Part shown: positions 7,211 to 9,919 of the stretch, piece by piece
Position numbering within the stretch: the stretch's first letter is position 1
Layout: each line of letters begins with the position of its first letter
Assembly (NCBI GenBank): GCA_025449775.1
Contig: JANWIS010000172.1
Coordinates: forward strand, 1 to 9,919
DNA length: 9,919 bases
Source: Ignavibacteriaceae bacterium
GTDB taxonomy: Bacteria > Bacteroidota > Ignavibacteria > Ignavibacteriales > Ignavibacteriaceae
Direction of reading: 5' to 3'
Made by a program: the position numbers and the translations under genes
The notes under the pieces: generated by a model
Database searches by the model: none
What the model saw: only the letters and a program-made list of their open reading frames with translations
What the model was told of the DNA's origin: nothing

Positions 7211-8202
7211 ATTTTAGAATGAATCAGTTCGGATTGAATTTGAGTAAAAGCATTGAAAACTTCATCTACGGATATTCCATTAATAGATTCCTCTTTTGAG
7301 AGAAGAGATCTCTTAAAATTTGAAAGAGGACTCCAACTAACATAATTCCAATTAACACCAGGATAAAGAGCGATGACTGGAATATTAAATGCAGAACAAA
7401 TATGAACTGCCGATGTATCCGGCGTGATAACCAAATCAGCATTACGAATATAACAAGCAAACTGCTGAAATGAATAAAATTTCATTTTAATCAATCTATC
7501 TGAAGAAACAGCATCTATAATAAGCTCAGCTTTTTCAAAATCTTTTCTTACATAAAGAATTAGAAAATACCAGTTAGGGTTTTCCACAACCAGTTTTTTC
7601 AGAAGTTCAATATAATTTTTTTTATCCCACTCCCTGATAATCGCACCGGCAGAAATATTTATTGCAAGCACTTTTTCTGTTTTTTTAATTTTATTCAACT
7701 GATTCTTTATTTCTGAGTTCGAATATGGATCAAGATAAATGATTGGTTTTAATTCACTTTTTTCAGGATGAATACCTATCCCATTTAGTATCTTTTCAAG
7801 CCTTTCAACAATATGAGTTTTATCTTTCTTAGGATGCTCAATGGCAATATGATATTTTATCTCATTGTTAAAATCAAACCCGACCGTTGTCTTTGCCCTG
7901 ATTAATTTTCTGATAATATCGGAAGAGGTGGATGGATCATCGTTCAAATCAAGTAGCACATCAAAATTTTTTTTTCTGAGTTTGAATAATGTATAGTAAA
8001 GAAAAATATTTTTTGATGTGTAATATACCCGGTCAATCTTTGAATTGTGCTTCAATACTTCTCGATTCTTTTCCAATGTCAACAAAGAAATATTTATTCC
8101 TGTAAATCGTTTCTTGAGTATCTCAAATACAGAAGAAGCTACGATGATATCACCGATTTTACCAAGCCGAACTATTAAAATATTTTTATGTGATAAATCC
8201 AA
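7207..8202 (-). CDS. Glycosyltransferase family 9 (heptosyltransferase-like), short form without C-terminal cysteines
   Basis: This 331-residue GT9 protein has the N-terminal strand-loop ILIVRLGKIGDIIVASS (8-24, with Gly17-Asp18), the middle SAGAIIREWDKKNY segment (184-197) that resembles the phosphate/heptose contact region of WaaC/WaaF, and the donor-binding TPDTSAVHICSAFNIPVIALYP (260-281). Unlike both GT9 neighbours it lacks the C-terminal CX2CX4CX5C cluster. The start is TTG at 8202. An in-frame TGA lies six codons upstream and no ATG precedes the essential GDI motif. A GAGGA sequence at 8215-8219 is a credible but rather distant Shine-Dalgarno (12-base gap). It follows the previous GT9 gene by 27 bases and overlaps the next by 4. 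Most likely it adds a core sugar to LPS-type glycolipid; specificity is unknown. Confidence 0.9.
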   Translation of the reverse strand: MDLSHKNILIVRLGKIGDIIVASSVFEILKKRFTGINISLLTLEKNREVLKHNSKIDRVYYTSKNIFLYYTLFKLRKKNFDVLLDLNDDPSTSSDIIRKLIRAKTTVGFDFNNEIKYHIAIEHPKKDKTHIVERLEKILNGIGIHPEKSELKPIIYLDPYSNSEIKNQLNKIKKTEKVLAINISAGAIIREWDKKNYIELLKKLVVENPNWYFLILYVRKDFEKAELIIDAVSSDRLIKMKFYSFQQFACYIRNADLVITPDTSAVHICSAFNIPVIALYPGVNWNYVSWSPLSNFKRSLLSKEESINGISVDEVFNAFTQIQSELIHSKI

Positions 8203-8229
8203 GTTTGAATTACATCCTCATTAATAATT

Positions 8230-9246
8230 TCAATTCTTATTTAATAAAGTTTTTACTATTGGAATAAAGACTTCCGGGTCTAATTCTTTCATACATTCAT
8301 GATTATAAGGACAAACTAACTTGTTGCAGATTATACAATGTAGATCACTTTTAATTACATAGCTTGAGTTTGTACTATAAGGTTTATGATTTTCAGGATT
8401 TGTGGGACCAAAAATTCCAATTGTAGGTATCTTCAATGCAGCAGCAGCATGCATTGGACCTGAATCATTAGCAATAATCAAATCGCATTTTTCAATCAAT
8501 GCCGATAATTCTCCAAATTCAGTTTTGGGTGCTAAAACAGAGTTTGGACTCAATCCTTCGAAAATAATTTTAGCATCAACTTTATCACCCGGCCCCCAAA
8601 GAATTAAGAAGTCAGCCTTGTAATTATTCTGTATTTCTTTGCAAATCTCAACCAATTTATCAGCGTCACATCTTTTCGATTCCCATCCGCCTGATGGAAT
8701 AATTCCAATGAGCAGATTATCACTTCGATTATTATTAGCCTGCAAAAATTTTTCAGCAAATAATTTTTCATTTTCTGTTGTATGATAAATTATTTTTTTT
8801 GATACGATAGGGATGTCTAATGCTTCTAACAAAGCAAGATTATCTTCAGCCGCATGTCTGATTGTTGAGCCGGTTTTACCGGAAAATTTATACGCATAAT
8901 TTCTACCTCTTTTATCAAAACCAACTCTGTATTTAACTCCGGAAAAAAAAGTTATCTGAGCAGTTTTAGGATTAGACCAGAAATCAAAAATCAAATCGTA
9001 TTTTTCTTTTCTTACTTGTTTAATTGTACTAAGAACAAACTTATCCCGCTTAAAAGTAATTACTTTAGAAACTAATGGGTTATACTCAACGGCTCTTTTT
9101 GAAAATTCTTCTGTCAGGTAATGGATCTCAGAGTGGGGGAAAGCGTTTCTCAAATTTTCCAATACAATTGTTGACAGAATTATATCACCGATTCCACGCG
9201 GTTTAATACAAAGAATTTTTTTTATTTCTTCTGATGAAATTTTCAA
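8230..9246 (-). CDS. Glycosyltransferase family 9, WaaF-like heptosyltransferase
   Basis: This 338-residue protein is the one most like classical LPS heptosyltransferase II. It has ILCIKPRGIGDIILST (11-26, Gly20-Asp21), the PSGGWESKRCDADK segment (184-197), and ANDSGPMHAAAALKIPTIGIFGPT (259-282) with the HAAAAL helix that holds the ADP-sugar donor, followed by NPENHKPY (283-290). Cys304, 307, 312 and 318 form CX2CX4CX5C close to the C-terminus, with the same spacing as in the third GT9 gene of this run. The start is TTG at 9246: an in-frame TAA is four codons further upstream, and the only other candidate is a CTG at 9252. It is the first GT9 gene, 76 bases after polA, and may have its own promoter or read through from polA. 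The exact sugar is uncertain. Confidence 0.92.
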   Translation of the reverse strand: MKISSEEIKKILCIKPRGIGDIILSTIVLENLRNAFPHSEIHYLTEEFSKRAVEYNPLVSKVITFKRDKFVLSTIKQVRKEKYDLIFDFWSNPKTAQITFFSGVKYRVGFDKRGRNYAYKFSGKTGSTIRHAAEDNLALLEALDIPIVSKKIIYHTTENEKLFAEKFLQANNNRSDNLLIGIIPSGGWESKRCDADKLVEICKEIQNNYKADFLILWGPGDKVDAKIIFEGLSPNSVLAPKTEFGELSALIEKCDLIIANDSGPMHAAAALKIPTIGIFGPTNPENHKPYSTNSSYVIKSDLHCIICNKLVCPYNHECMKELDPEVFIPIVKTLLNKN

Positions 9247-9322
9247 TTGCAGGGCTTTTTACATTCATAATTGAACAAAATAATTTACCTGTTCATCTTC
9301 ACTTAAATTTGTTCATTCACTA
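9247..9322. repeat. Small inverted repeats between polA and the first GT9 gene
   Basis: The 76-base gap holds three copies of one hexamer: TGAACA at 9272-9277, and its reverse complement TGTTCA at 9290-9295 and 9310-9315. The first copy can pair with the second (6 bases, 12-base loop) or better with the third (TGAACAAA with TTTGTTCA, 8 bases, 28-base loop). No T-tract follows on the minus strand, so it does not look like an intrinsic terminator of polA. It could be an operator or chance. No clear promoter is visible. Confidence 0.3.
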
Positions 9323-9919
9323 TCAGTGTGCATCAAGCCAATTATCTCCTGTACCGGTATCAACAAGAACTGGAACATTCAGTGGAAGAGCAGTTTCCAT
9401 AAGTTTTTTAATTAATGGACGAAGTTCTTCAACCTCACTTTTATGTGCATCAAAAACAAGTTCATCATGAACCTGTAAAATCATTTTTGTTTTTGTATTT
9501 CTCTTTTCAAGTTCATTATGAATTTTTATCATCGCAAGCTTGATCATATCAGCAGCAGTTCCTTGTATAGGCATATTAATGGCAACCCTTTCTTCAAACT
9601 GGCGAACGACCCTATTGCTGCTATTAATATTTCTCAAAAATCTTCTTCTTCCAAGCAAAGTTTCAGAGTATCCTTTTTGTTGTGCTTTTTTTACAGAGTC
9701 TTCCATATAGTGTTTTACTTTTTTGAAAGTCTTAAAATATGTTTCAATGATTTCTTTGGCGTGAGATTGGGAAATGCCCAATCGTGTTTTTAATCCAAAA
9801 GGACCAATGCCGTACAGTATTCCGAAATTAACTTCCTTTGCTTTTCTTCTCATATCAGGAGTAACATCTTTTGGGTCAACCATAAAAACAAGTGCAGCAT
9901 AACTACTATGAATATCTAC
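9323..9919 (-). CDS. polA: DNA polymerase I, C-terminal part of the polymerase domain (5' part outside window)
   Basis: The frame is open from the right edge and ends in TGA at 9323, giving the last 198 residues of a protein that is normally about 900 long. It enters just after motif A, at DIHSSYAALVF. The O-helix (motif B) reads RRKAKEVNFGILYG at fragment residues 24-37, with the conserved Arg25, Lys28, Phe32 and Tyr36 that hold the incoming dNTP. Phe at this position is the usual deoxy-selecting type. The MPIQGTAADMIKLAM helix is at about 116-130. Motif C, QVHDELVFD, is at about 149-157 and holds the catalytic His-Asp-Glu. The C-terminus GTGDNWLDAH matches family ends, so this end is complete. 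The enzyme fills gaps and removes RNA primers. It is probably upstream of, and perhaps co-transcribed with, the glycosyltransferase run. Confidence 0.97.
   Translation of the reverse strand, partial: VDIHSSYAALVFMVDPKDVTPDMRRKAKEVNFGILYGIGPFGLKTRLGISQSHAKEIIETYFKTFKKVKHYMEDSVKKAQQKGYSETLLGRRRFLRNINSSNRVVRQFEERVAINMPIQGTAADMIKLAMIKIHNELEKRNTKTKMILQVHDELVFDAHKSEVEELRPLIKKLMETALPLNVPVLVDTGTGDNWLDAH

Noticed and set aside
8210..8221. Mini reading frame ATG-AGG-ATG-TAA just before the second GT9 gene (minus strand)
   Set aside because: Three codons over a purine-rich ribosome-binding site are expected by chance, and nothing supports a leader peptide.
7266..8623. Short open frames within the GT9 genes (7266-7460 minus, 8402-8623 plus)
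   Set aside because: They are shadows of conserved GT9 donor-binding regions in other frames.
9234..9793. Plus-strand open frames over the polA end (9234-9470, 9518-9793)
   Set aside because: They are antisense to well conserved DNA polymerase I motifs B and C and resemble no protein I know.

Overview
The window is AT-rich, with about one third G+C by eye. Its coding is dense and nearly all on the minus strand. There are nine protein genes (two cut by the window edges) and no visible tRNA, rRNA, CRISPR array or insertion sequence. Weak or absent Shine-Dalgarno sites, several TTG starts, GT9 glycosyltransferases and the overall protein style suggest a Gram-negative bacterium of the Bacteroidota/Ignavibacteriota kind. 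This lineage guess is inference from style, not a database match.

Region A (right to centre, 9919 down to 4350, all minus strand) reads as one tight gene run. It starts with the 3' end of polA (DNA polymerase I). Three consecutive glycosyltransferase family 9 (heptosyltransferase-type) genes follow, then a stand-alone homocysteine S-methyltransferase-family gene, then ispE of the MEP isoprenoid pathway. Junctions after the first GT9 gene are 27 bases, a 4-base ATGA overlap, 4 bases and a 20-base overlap, so co-transcription is likely. The GT9 genes point to lipopolysaccharide core or similar surface glycan assembly at the cytoplasmic face of the inner membrane.

Region B (3416-4357, plus strand) is a single S66-family LD-carboxypeptidase (murein recycling). 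It converges on ispE with an 8-base overlap of the 3' ends. A hairpin plus T-tract lying inside ispE looks like its terminator.

Region C (3166 down to 1, minus strand) is a surface-sugar cassette: a GT-B/CDP-glycerol-transferase-like protein, an SpsF-type cytidylyltransferase, and a class III PLP aminotransferase running off the left edge. Together they suggest synthesis, CMP/CDP activation and transfer of an amino-bearing sugar or polyol. The exact product cannot be read from this window.

The only sizeable non-coding stretch is the 249-base divergent gap at 3167-3415. It holds a 12-base perfect palindrome matching an FNR/CRP-type box at 9 of 10 conserved positions, plus candidate promoter elements. 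I see no convincing wholly new system. The points most worth a second look are the three-enzyme surface-sugar cassette, the cysteine signatures in two of the GT9 proteins, the FNR-like box and the terminator embedded in ispE.
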